Below, piece by piece: positions 1 through 9,000 of a stretch of DNA of 64,000 nucleotides (the first letter of the stretch is position 1; every line of letters begins with the position of its first letter). The stretch is from Njordibacter sp905182035 (lineage in GTDB: Bacteria > Pseudomonadota > Gammaproteobacteria > Pseudomonadales > Balneatricaceae): positions 1,674,001 through 1,738,000 of the forward strand of contig NZ_CP159831.1 in assembly GCF_047730075.1 (NCBI RefSeq). The letters are read 5' to 3'. The notes beneath the pieces were generated by a model, which was not told the DNA's origin, did no database searches, and saw nothing but the letters and a program-made list of their open reading frames with translations. The position numbers and the translations under genes were made by a program.

Positions 1-1084
1 TGGCAGGAGGGTTAACCCACAAGGCCTTATTTCCATGTTCTTGATACAAGGCCCTTGCACTACCCGGGTTAGTTTCGTGGTGCATTACACGGCTTGCGTG
101 GGCATACATAATAGGGTCTGACTTTACCACGTCATAACTTGGCAACTTGGCATAGGTCTTAAACCAAGGCTGGCCCTTAACCGGTTCGTAAGCTGCCATT
201 GGTTTAATGGACAAGGTTTGCACCGCATCCTTATCTGCCACAACACCCAGTTCGGCGTCATTGCTCGCCTCACACTGGCTAGTTGTGGTGGTATCAATAT
301 AGGGGCTGGTGATTGCGTCGATCACGCCTGGCGCATCGAGTGTGGTTGAGTCTTTACCACGCCAGCCTACCAGTGGTTGCTTCACCATAATGGCCGTACC
401 ACGAATATCTTGCATCTGCTCGAGGGTTTCACCATTGGCAATACGATGAGTCACTTCTACTAACGGCCGTTCGGCGTTGCCATAAATAAGCATATCAGCC
501 TTTGAGTCAATCAACATAGAGCGGCGCACTTTTTCTGACCAATAGTCATAGTGGGCAATACGTCGTAGGCTAGCTTCGATACCACCAATAATAACCGGCA
601 CACCTTTAAAAGCCTCTTTGCAGCGCTGGGTGTAGTGTAAGGTTGCACGGTCTGGCCGCTTTCCGCCAACGTTGCCGGGGGTATAGGCATCGTCATGGCG
701 CAGGCGCCTATCTGCTGTATAGCGGTTAATCATGGAGTCCATGTTGCCAGCCGCTACACCAAAATATAAATTGGGCTTGCCCAAAACCTTAAAAGCCTCT
801 GCACTGCTCCAATCTGGTTGGGCAATGATACCCACGCGAAATCCTTGAGACTCTAACAAGCGGCCGATAATAGCCATACCAAAGCTAGGATGATCTACAT
901 AAGCATCGCCGGTAACCACAATCACGTCACAAGAATCCCAACCCAGTTGGTCCATCTCTTCGCGGGTAGTGGGTAAAAACGGGGCCGCCCCAAAACACTC
1001 CGCCCAATACTTAGGGTATTCGAAGATACGTTTTTCTGGCGCCAAGTATGAAGACATATCAGAAGCAGTATTGGGGTTGGACAT
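1..1084 (-). CDS. ygiQ: YgiQ family radical SAM protein, N-terminal part (cut by window edge)
   Basis: The first 361 codons are present and the rest lies beyond base 1. Translation from the ATG at 1084 starts MSNPNTASDMSSYLAPEK and carries the conserved N-terminal blocks of the YgiQ/UPF0313 family (VTGDAYVDHPSFG, GGIEASLRRIAHYDYW, RSMLIDSKADMLIYGN). In this roughly 700-residue family the CxxxCxxC radical SAM cluster lies further toward the C-terminus, so it is not visible here. The cellular substrate of YgiQ is unknown. An AAGG ribosome-binding element precedes the ATG. It is divergent from the DEAD-box helicase gene. Family assignment is firm; function is not established. Confidence 0.9.
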   Translation of the reverse strand, partial: MSNPNTASDMSSYLAPEKRIFEYPKYWAECFGAAPFLPTTREEMDQLGWDSCDVIVVTGDAYVDHPSFGMAIIGRLLESQGFRVGIIAQPDWSSAEAFKVLGKPNLYFGVAAGNMDSMINRYTADRRLRHDDAYTPGNVGGKRPDRATLHYTQRCKEAFKGVPVIIGGIEASLRRIAHYDYWSEKVRRSMLIDSKADMLIYGNAERPLVEVTHRIANGETLEQMQDIRGTAIMVKQPLVGWRGKDSTTLDAPGVIDAITSPYIDTTTTSQCEASNDAELGVVADKDAVQTLSIKPMAAYEPVKGQPWFKTYAKLPSYDVVKSDPIMYAHASRVMHHETNPGSARALYQEHGNKALWVNPPA

Positions 1085-1147
1085 TGGCGGACCTTTTAAT
1101 CAGTTATAGCTCCGCTCAAAGCGGTGGCATATTATAGCACAACCTTA

Positions 1148-1287
1148 GTGGTTACGAGGAAATCTATCCAGCACTAACCCTCCCCGTCCTTGTTAGCTGC
1201 CCTGCGCCATTTTTAGCGAGCACAGCGAAGATATTCAGATCCAAACCTATGGTCTAACACCTCACGTCGTTCCTCGTAATGACAAGT
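1148..1287. repeat. Degenerate palindromic interspersed (MITE-like) element
   Basis: This fills most of the 241-bp gap between two divergent genes. TTACGAGGA at 1152-1160 is matched by its inverse TCCTCGTAA at 1271-1279. Internal stretches (GCGAGCACAGCGAAG at 1216-1230, ACGTCGTTCCTCGTAATGAC at 1264-1283) resemble the CATTGCGAGGAGCGAAG-type palindromic repeats scattered between genes in many Proteobacteria. No coding frame is supported. The copy is diverged, and no second copy lies in this window. Confidence 0.45.
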
Positions 1288-1293
1288 CAGAGG

Positions 1294-1302
1294 TGCTAGA
1301 AT
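1294..1302 (+). promoter_or_regulatory. Candidate extended -10 promoter for the DEAD-box helicase gene
   Basis: TGCTAGAAT is an extended -10 element (TG-N-TAGAAT) lying 23 bases before the GTG start. No good -35 hexamer is present at the expected distance, as is common for extended -10 promoters. It abuts the right end of the palindromic element, so the element may supply part of the promoter. Confidence 0.35.
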
Positions 1303-1325
1303 GCCGCCTCAATTAAGGAGCCTCC

Positions 1326-2654
1326 GTGACTACAGCCACCCCAGCAGCACCCGCCATTACTTTTGCGGATCAAGCCTACAACCCTCGCTTACAAATCAAC
1401 ATAGCCCAACAAGGTTTTGAACAAGCCACTGATGCCCAGTGTCATGGGCTTCCCGTTGCCCTGGCTGGCAAAGATCTATTAATGAGCGCCGACACGGGCA
1501 GTGGCAAAACCTTGGCCTATGTCATCCCTGCCCTTAATCAAATACTCAATACCAAAGCTGTAGGCTTTAGTACCCGCTGCTTAATCCTAGTGCCAACACG
1601 GGAATTGGCTCATCAAGTACTCAGCCTTACCAACAAGCTTATCAAAGGCACAAAGCTGCAAGCGGCTTTAATACTGGGCGGTGAAGACTACCACTACCAA
1701 CAGGCCCTATTACGTAAGAATCCTGACTTAGTGGTTGCAACACCTGGACGTTTTATGGAGCACCAGCGCAAAAACCAAACAGACACTAAACACTTAGAGC
1801 TTTTGGTGATTGACGAAGCCGACCGCATGCTAGAACTGGGTTTTTGTGAAGATGTAGAAACCATCGCCGCGGCCTGCAATCCTAACAGGCAAACGTTGTT
1901 TTATTCCGCCACCTTACACAGCCCTAAAGTTCAAGAAATGGCCCAAGTGTTACTTAACAACCCAGTAGATATCCGCCTTAATGATGCTACACAGGTGCAA
2001 GCAAACATTAAGCAAATGGTTGTGGTGTGTGATGAAATAGAACACAAAAAACGGGTATTAGCATGGTTGCTTGCCCATGAGCCTGCAAAGAAGCACCTGA
2101 TATTTTGTAACAGTCGCAAACTCAGTGAAGAGCTTGCCAATTTTTTAAAAAGCCATAACATCAATGCTGTAGCCCTGCACGGAGAACTACCACAAGATTT
2201 ACGCAACGACATCACGCGCCAATACCGCCAGCACAGCTTCAATACCTTGGTGGCCACAGAAGTAGCAGCCAGAGGGTTAGACATCGAGGGCGTAGAGCTG
2301 GTGATTAACTTTGATATGGCTCGCAATCTAGACGACTATTTGCATCGCACAGGCCGCACAGGTCGAGCAGGGGCACAAGGCAAAGCAATTAATTTGGTGA
2401 ATATAACCGAGCGTGGATTACTGTTAAGCGTAGAGAAAGCCCAAGGCAAGACCCTAGAGCGCATAGTGATTAAAGGTCACGAGGCCAAAGAGCACCGAGA
2501 CACAGTAAGCTTAGCCAAACAAACCACCAAAACAAAACCCAAGAAAACTACTACGCTCAGCAAAAAAGAAGCAGCACAAGAGCGCAAAGCCCAAACCAAT
2601 GCCGCCAGCCTATGGGGCGACGGCACCATGCCGTTTGGTAAAAAGAAGCCTTAA
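1326..2654 (+). CDS. DEAD-box ATP-dependent RNA helicase (SrmB-like)
   Basis: This 442-residue RNA helicase has all the core motifs: Q motif ending at Gln38, ADTGSGKT (55-62), PTRELAHQ (about 90-97), DEAD (163-166), SAT, and HRTGRTGRAG near residue 345. The DEADRMLELGF block and general layout resemble SrmB, which assists large ribosomal subunit assembly. The last 60 residues are a lysine-rich, low-complexity RNA-binding type tail. The start is GTG at 1326, with AAGGAG at 1315-1320 spaced five bases before it. The family is certain. The specific paralogue (SrmB, RhlE or another) is inference, so no symbol is given. Confidence 0.9.
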   Translation: MTTATPAAPAITFADQAYNPRLQINIAQQGFEQATDAQCHGLPVALAGKDLLMSADTGSGKTLAYVIPALNQILNTKAVGFSTRCLILVPTRELAHQVLSLTNKLIKGTKLQAALILGGEDYHYQQALLRKNPDLVVATPGRFMEHQRKNQTDTKHLELLVIDEADRMLELGFCEDVETIAAACNPNRQTLFYSATLHSPKVQEMAQVLLNNPVDIRLNDATQVQANIKQMVVVCDEIEHKKRVLAWLLAHEPAKKHLIFCNSRKLSEELANFLKSHNINAVALHGELPQDLRNDITRQYRQHSFNTLVATEVAARGLDIEGVELVINFDMARNLDDYLHRTGRTGRAGAQGKAINLVNITERGLLLSVEKAQGKTLERIVIKGHEAKEHRDTVSLAKQTTKTKPKKTTTLSKKEAAQERKAQTNAASLWGDGTMPFGKKKP

Positions 2655-2734
2655 GGTTTAGCTCAAACTGTCATCGTGGGCACAGAAAAGAAAAACCAAA
2701 GTGAGGTCTATGGACTGCCACAGGCCTTCAGACT

Positions 2735-2770
2735 TGGCAATGGCAATGGCAATGGCAATGGCAATGGCAA
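2735..2770. repeat. Hexanucleotide tandem repeat (TGGCAA)x6
   Basis: Six perfect head-to-tail copies of TGGCAA occupy the gap between the convergent ends of the helicase gene and the TPR-sulfotransferase gene. The repeat lies 24 bases past the latter gene's stop codon. It is non-coding in both annotated genes. Perfect six-base arrays of this length are prone to slippage, so copy number may vary between strains. Confidence 0.9.
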
Positions 2771-2794
2771 ACCATTCTATAACCATTTCTCAGC

Positions 2795-4573
2795 CTAGTT
2801 TAGATACTCGTCAGGAATGTACAAATCATCCAACAAGGGCTGTAACGCATCACCGTAGCGCTTCCACAAATCAACAGACTGGTTATGCATGGGTTGGCGT
2901 ACCTGAAAGGCGCTGGCAGTCTTCACCTTACGGTCTGTTTTATAAAAGTCTAAACACGCATCCTGCCACTCCAAACCACAGTATTCAATCAATTGACGGC
3001 TCTCTTGTTCTTGGTTAGAGGTCAATTGCTCATAAGAGACTTCGTAAAGACGCCCAGGCAAAGCCTGACGCCAATGTGCCATAAGGTTTTCGTACAGATT
3101 GTGGTAATGGGCCAACTCTTTTAAGTTATAGGCGTAAGGGTGGGAATTCTTGCCACCAAAGTAAGCCTTATAAATAGATAAGCAATTTGCTACCGGGTTA
3201 CGTTTGCAATGGATAATCTTGGCATTAGGCAACAACTTGCTAATCATGCCAATATTAAGAAAGTTATGGGGCATTTTATCGGTAATGTGGGCCTTACCCT
3301 CATCATACCCATGGAGGCCTGTTAAATACGCCTCTGCTACTTCTCGCCACTGACCTTCATTCATGCTCGGGAAACGTTTGTGGAAGGCCAAAATGCCACC
3401 TTTAAATGCACTGGCTTGGTCTGCCATATAGGTAAGTTCCCCAGCACCAGTGACATCACTATGGCTGGATATGATTTGCTCTACCAAGGTGGTACCTGAT
3501 CGAGGCATACCTAATATAAAGATAGGCTTATCTTCATTTAGACCACTATTAGATGCTTCCGAGAGAAATTTTTGATTATAGCTCGATGTGATATGGCCAA
3601 ATAACTCATTACTAGTGCTTTTATTGTACTTATGTTCTTTTCTTTTAATATCATTGCCTTGCTTATAAGCAGCAAAAGCAACAGGGTAATTTTTTTGTTC
3701 GTCATTTATCTTAGCCCAAGCAAAAAATAAGTGCATGGTGGAGTTTTCATCCATAGTCTGCACTTCAAAGCCGGCTTTCACAATCATGCTAATATCAATG
3801 CCATCATTGCTATCTACTTTGGAAATTTCAGCAAGATGGCGATAAGCAGTACCCATTGCAGGATCTAATTGAATAGCCTGCAAGTTGGCTTGTTGCGCAT
3901 CACCCATGCGCCCGAGCTGCTGTAAAGTAACGCCAAGGTTTTGATACAATTTTGCACTAGAGCAGTGCTTCAGGCAATCTTGGTATACTTCGAGCGCCTC
4001 TTGGTTACGCTCTAATTTAACCAACGCATGAGCTAAATTTATATACCCTAATTCAAAATTAGGGGTCAATGCTATGGCGCGCTGATGGTGAGCTATAGAC
4101 TCCTCTACGCTTCCCAGTTCTTGTAGTGCACTGCCAAGATTATTATGTGCCTCAAAATTATTTGGCGCCAACTTAATAACCAGCTCATAACCCAGTTTAG
4201 CTTCTGCCAAAGAACCCAACCGAACCCGAGTATTAGCCAACAAGAACACTGCATCCGCATATTCAGGCCGCAACTTTACCGCCTTAGAAAAAGCAGCTAG
4301 TGCCAGGTGATATTTTTGTTGATCTAGGTAAGCCTGGCCTAAATTATAATGGGCTGGTGCATAGTTGCTTGCATACTTGGTTGCTTTTAATAAATGCTTT
4401 TCTGCCAATTTATATTTTTTTGTTGCCACATATACCGCACCCAGTAAGTTATGGGCATCAGATTGTTTGTTATCAATAACCAATATTTGTTGATACAACT
4501 GAGCTGCAACAGATAAATTGCCCTGCTGATGTAGCGCAATGGCTTGCTGCAATGTTTGATTCACGTTTTTCAT
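2795..4573 (-). CDS. TPR-repeat protein with C-terminal sulfotransferase domain
   Basis: This 592-residue protein has two parts. Residues 1-260 are a run of tetratricopeptide repeats (for example LLGAVYVATKKYKLAEKHL, HYNLGQAYLDQQKYHLALAA). Residues about 345-590 form a sulfotransferase domain with the phosphosulfate-binding loop ILGMPRSGTTLVEQ at about residue 354. The architecture is common in marine bacteria and resembles a tyrosylprotein sulfotransferase fold. It would use PAPS to sulfate a protein or small-molecule acceptor that cannot be named from sequence. It has no signal peptide. It is a single gene, with a terminator-separated porin gene upstream. Acceptor identity is unknown. Confidence 0.85.
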   Translation of the reverse strand: MKNVNQTLQQAIALHQQGNLSVAAQLYQQILVIDNKQSDAHNLLGAVYVATKKYKLAEKHLLKATKYASNYAPAHYNLGQAYLDQQKYHLALAAFSKAVKLRPEYADAVFLLANTRVRLGSLAEAKLGYELVIKLAPNNFEAHNNLGSALQELGSVEESIAHHQRAIALTPNFELGYINLAHALVKLERNQEALEVYQDCLKHCSSAKLYQNLGVTLQQLGRMGDAQQANLQAIQLDPAMGTAYRHLAEISKVDSNDGIDISMIVKAGFEVQTMDENSTMHLFFAWAKINDEQKNYPVAFAAYKQGNDIKRKEHKYNKSTSNELFGHITSSYNQKFLSEASNSGLNEDKPIFILGMPRSGTTLVEQIISSHSDVTGAGELTYMADQASAFKGGILAFHKRFPSMNEGQWREVAEAYLTGLHGYDEGKAHITDKMPHNFLNIGMISKLLPNAKIIHCKRNPVANCLSIYKAYFGGKNSHPYAYNLKELAHYHNLYENLMAHWRQALPGRLYEVSYEQLTSNQEQESRQLIEYCGLEWQDACLDFYKTDRKVKTASAFQVRQPMHNQSVDLWKRYGDALQPLLDDLYIPDEYLN

Positions 4574-4634
4574 GACAAAAAGTAATCCTGTATAAATGAC
4601 TGACTAATTTTACTCGAGTTAGTTTTTAAAAGGC

Positions 4635-4658
4635 AAAAAAAAGACTCCCTAAGGAGCC
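4635..4658 (-). terminator. Rho-independent terminator of the porin gene
   Basis: Read on the minus strand, a six-pair stem (GGCTCC / GGAGTC, one G-U pair) with a TTAG loop is followed immediately by eight T residues. It lies 31 bases after the porin stop codon. Confidence 0.85.
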
Positions 4659-4688
4659 TTTTAGACTAAAAGTTAGCTTCTAATTAAA

Positions 4689-5747
4689 TTAGAATGAAAC
4701 CTTGTAAGACACGTAACTGTGCGCAGCAGCAACTGCTGGGCCAACAGCAGTTGCAGTTACAGCACCAACACGACCAATAGTTAGTGCAGCGTTGCCATAA
4801 TCTAAGCCAACAGACGCGTCAGTAGAACCATCGTCAGTTCTAGATACAATAGTAGTCATATCACCATCTGTGTAAGTCGCTGTCATAGAGGTGGTTTTAT
4901 CTTTATCTACTTCAGAAGAAACAGTAAGAGCGTCATTTACAGCATAACTAATGTCAACTTGAAAGTCGCCTGATGGGCTGTTATCAGTTTGCGCAACAAT
5001 AGTTAACGCATCAGCATTTACAGTGTAAGTTGCGGAAACAACAGCGTCTGTTTTGGCAGTAGTAGATTCGGCTTTATAGTTTACCTTACCAGCAGTAAGA
5101 ACTAGATCACCCATCGTATAAGAAACACCAACTGCAGTTTGACCTTCATGAATACCAGAATGGCTCGCAGTTGAGACATCATCAGCTAAATCAGATGCAT
5201 AAGCATAACCAACAGTTAAGCCTTCAGCAAGATCCATAGAAACACCAAATTGAGAACTGTTCGTTACGGCAGCAGCAGTACCAGCACCAGTAGGGCCAGT
5301 ATCAGCATTTATCTGAGCTTCAAAAGAAAGATTTGCTACAGAACCTGCAAAGTGAATACCATATACTGATGAAGCTGTTGAAGCAGTAGCTTCGGTGGTG
5401 TTGCCCACGACCGCACCAACATCACCAGCTTGGAAAGCATTATCAGCATCGATAGAACCCATAGTCAATGTACCGAAGTCACCAGACAAAGTACCTGTGC
5501 CTGAGTTATCAGTATCATCAGCGGCATCAGCCGTGATACGGAAATTAGCAGTAGCTGTCATACCGTTAGCCAACACTTCAGAAGAATCTATAACCAACCT
5601 AGAGTCTGTATCCATACGGTTAACTAAAGTATCGTTACCACTTTTGTACTTACTAACAACGTAACCAGATAAGGTAGCGTCAGCTTGTGCAGCTACTGGA
5701 AGCGCAGCGGCGATCGCAAGAGCGATTAGAGTTTTGTTCATGTTCAT
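4689..5747 (-). CDS. Outer membrane porin-like beta-barrel protein
   Basis: The 352-residue precursor starts with a classic signal peptide (MNMNKTLIALAIAAALPVAAQA, cleavage before DATLSGYV). It then shows alternating beta-strand patterning, many Asp/Thr/Ser-rich turns and a terminal Phe (SYKVSF), which is the outer membrane insertion signature. It resembles small Gram-negative general porins in length and layout, so it probably forms a diffusion pore. Substrate preference cannot be read. AAGGGG precedes the ATG, and a candidate promoter with an 18-bp palindrome lies directly upstream. It is transcribed alone and ends at a strong terminator. Confidence 0.8.
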   Translation of the reverse strand: MNMNKTLIALAIAAALPVAAQADATLSGYVVSKYKSGNDTLVNRMDTDSRLVIDSSEVLANGMTATANFRITADAADDTDNSGTGTLSGDFGTLTMGSIDADNAFQAGDVGAVVGNTTEATASTASSVYGIHFAGSVANLSFEAQINADTGPTGAGTAAAVTNSSQFGVSMDLAEGLTVGYAYASDLADDVSTASHSGIHEGQTAVGVSYTMGDLVLTAGKVNYKAESTTAKTDAVVSATYTVNADALTIVAQTDNSPSGDFQVDISYAVNDALTVSSEVDKDKTTSMTATYTDGDMTTIVSRTDDGSTDASVGLDYGNAALTIGRVGAVTATAVGPAVAAAHSYVSYKVSF

Positions 5748-5768
5748 TGAAATTCCCCTTCAATAATA

Positions 5769-5798
5769 ATTATAAAATTTAACTAGCTAGTTAAACAA
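5769..5798 (-). promoter_or_regulatory. Candidate porin promoter with an embedded 18-bp palindrome
   Basis: On the minus strand TTGTTT (5793-5798) and TATAAT (5769-5774) are separated by 18 bases. The perfect palindrome TTTAACTAGCTAGTTAAA (5778-5795) fills the spacer, which is a typical operator position. The leader would be only about 14 bases and includes the AAGGGG ribosome site. The rest of the AT-rich gap up to 6031 shows nothing further. Confidence 0.45.
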
Positions 5799-6031
5799 TT
5801 ACTTTACACCGCCAAACTAATATTTATTAAAATTATTGGCTTGGCCATGCACGGTAATACTTTTTTTAATTGCCTGAAAAAACAAACAATTAGTCAAATA
5901 TTTCATAAAGCGAAGCAATGTTACCATTAAAAAAGGGTAGGTAACAAGCCGTAAGTGCCCTATTGTTTAATAAGGGAAAATTATTTTTACAATGGGCTCA
6001 GGGCACGGATCGTGGCTTCTTGTTAAAGAGG

Positions 6032-9000
6032 TCAAGTATTCATCATATCCCACTGCTTTTGTAGACGTTTGGCAGAAATTGGTTTTTGGGTTCCAAGCTG
6101 CTGGGCAAACAGAGAAACCCGATACTCCTCCATGGACCAGGCAAAATCATTGAGCGCTTTGTGCGCTGGCGTATAGGACAGGCACTGGGTCTTGGCTGTG
6201 TCAATCTTCTGCTGCCAGCCACGGAGTTCTTGCACAGCTGCGTTCTCTTTGGGCAACTGGCTTTTGAATCGCTCTAGCCTTGCTTCTATGGCTTTTAGAT
6301 AGCGTGGCATCTGCTCTAAGTACTGCCACTGGGTTTGGGCTATGAACTGTTTGTTCATAATACGATCAAGTTGCCCACCTACATCCTGATACACATTCGC
6401 CCAGGCTAGGTTTAACTGCCCTTTTAGGGACTTTTTAATTGCATGGTTACGCTTAAGCAATGCTATGCTGAGCGTTAGCACCTGCTCCACGGCCTCTGGA
6501 TAGTGACCACGCTGCTCTAATGACGCTTTGAACTCTGCCTCGTTAGAAGGCCGGGCTGCGACGGCTAAGCTACTTGGCAAAAACACTAACTCTGCCGCCT
6601 GGTCAAAGATTTGTTCTCGTAGCTCTTGGGCTGTACCTAGGGCGCCATATAAAAGCTCTGCCTGGCCAAAGGCGGCTAAGGATCTGGTTAGGTGTTTAGT
6701 TTGTTCATTCACCGCAAGCCGATAAAGGCGCACTAAGCCATCGTGGGTTGTGGCTTCGGCTTCTTGCGCTGAATCTGTAAATACAATATCTACTGACTTA
6801 CCTTGGTCTTTAATAGCAGGCCAAACAGGAAGTTTCATGGCGCCCTGTTCTATGGTCATGGTTTCTGGCAGCGCCATAAAATCCCATTGAGTGAGCCCCT
6901 GCTTTAACACTGAGTGAACCACGCTGGATTTTTGGCTGATCGTAGTGCCGGTGGCATAGTCCCCTAGTAACCGTAATGGGTCTCGACCCTGGGCAATAGG
7001 CTGGCCGGCTTCGTCCATTACCTGCACATTCATTAACAAATGCGTTTCCACATCCACTTGCTGCAGCAGCTGCACATCAAACGGCCGACCACTCATACGC
7101 TGTAAATGTTTTGCTATGGCCTCGGGTAAATCTACGTCGTCTGGCGATAGCGCCTCAAATAACGCTTGAGCGTATTGAGGCACGGGCACAAAGGCTTTTC
7201 GCTGGGCTTTTGGTAGGCCTTTTAGTAAGGCTGCCAACTTGTCTTTTAATAAACCAGGCACTAGCCACTGCAAACGTTTAAGCGGCAGGCGCTTAAGTTG
7301 GCTAGCAGGCACTTCAATAGTTACACCGTCTTGCTCATGGTTAGGTTCAAAATGATAGCTTAAAGGCCAACTCATGGCATTCCAGACTAAGCGATCCGGG
7401 AAGCTGTTGTTGTTAATGCCTTCGGCGCCATGCTGCATGAGGTCTTCTTGGCCTAAGAACAAATACTCAGGCTGCGACTTTTCTTGATGCTTACGCCAAG
7501 ACTCAAAACTGGCCGCACTGACGATAGGTGCCTTAACACTTTCCATTTTTCCATTGTAGAAATCAAACAGAACTTGATCATCCACTAAAATATCGCGTCT
7601 TCTAGACTTGGCTTCTAGTGCTTCAACGCCTTCGACTAAGGCTTGGTTATGGGCCAAAAACTTGCCTTTGGTAAGCAGATTATTCTGCACCAAACCTTCC
7701 ATAACCAAAAGTTGTTGGCACACTTCTGGGTCTATTTTTCCATAACCCACTCTGCGCTTACTGGCCAATACCAGGCCATACAAGCTCACTTGTTCAAACG
7801 CCATTACTTGGCCTTGGCGTTTATGCCAAGCCGGCTCGCTATAATTATATTTCAACAACCCACCCGCACTCTGCTCTACCCACTGGGGTTCTATTTTGGC
7901 AACGCAGCGAGCAAATAAACGTGACGTTTCTACCAGTTCAGCTGCCATAATCCAAGGGGGTGGTTTTTTGGCAAGTGCAGATCCAGGAAACAGTAAGAAC
8001 TTACGTTGCCTGGGCCCAGCAAATTGACCATCTTCATCCTTACAGCCAATATGGCCCAACAAGCCAGTTAACAACGCCCTGTGCACGGCTTCGTAGCTTG
8101 CCAGCTCGGTATTGGTTTTAAAACCCATCTGTTGACACATCAACAACAGCTGTCGATGCACCTCTCGCCACTCACGCATACGCAGGTATGACACAAAGTG
8201 CTTGCTACACCAGTTGCGCAATTGGTTTTGAGTAAGTTGTTGGCGCTGATGTTCGTATTCTTGCCACAGGTTTACCAGACTTAAAAAGTCTGAATCTTTT
8301 TCGCGCCACAGCAAATGCTGCTGATCTGCCGCTTGCTGTTTGTCTTGTGGCCTTTCCCTTGGGTCTTGAATGGTAAGTGCACTGGCAATAAGCAACACTT
8401 CATTTAATGCATGCCAATCATTGGCCGCCACCACCATCCGTCCAATGCGAGGATCAACGGGCAACCTTGCCAACTGTTTGCCTAAGGTTGTTAGTCGACG
8501 ACTTTGGTCCAAACCACCTAACTCTTGTAATAATTTAACGCCATCGTTGACAAAACGGCTGTCCGGTGCATCAATAAAAGGGAACTCTTCAACCGGGCCC
8601 AGCTTTAAGTCATGCATTTGCAGGATGACCGACGCCAGGTTGGTACGTAAAATTTCTGCTTCGGTAAACTCTGGCCGGCTAATAAAATCTGCTTCATCAT
8701 ATAGACGAATACAAATGCCAGCTGAGAGGCGACCACAGCGTCCTTTACGTTGATTGGCACTGGCTTGGGAAATAGCTTCGATAGGCAAGCGCTGCACTTT
8801 AGAACGATAACTATAACGACTCATGCGAGCCGTGCCAGGATCTATAACATATCGAATGCCAGGCACAGTGACAGAGGTTTCTGCCACGTTGGTGGCTAAG
8901 ACAATACGCCGCCCCACAGTTTTACCAGACGGTTGAAACACCTTTTGTTGCTCACTAAAACTTAACCGCCCGTAAAGAGGCAAAATATGCCAATGCTTTT

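Noticed and set aside
2701..3018. Plus-strand frame with a Met-Ala repeat
   Set aside because: It arises from the TGGCAA microsatellite and then runs antisense through the sulfotransferase gene; there is no ribosome site or family.
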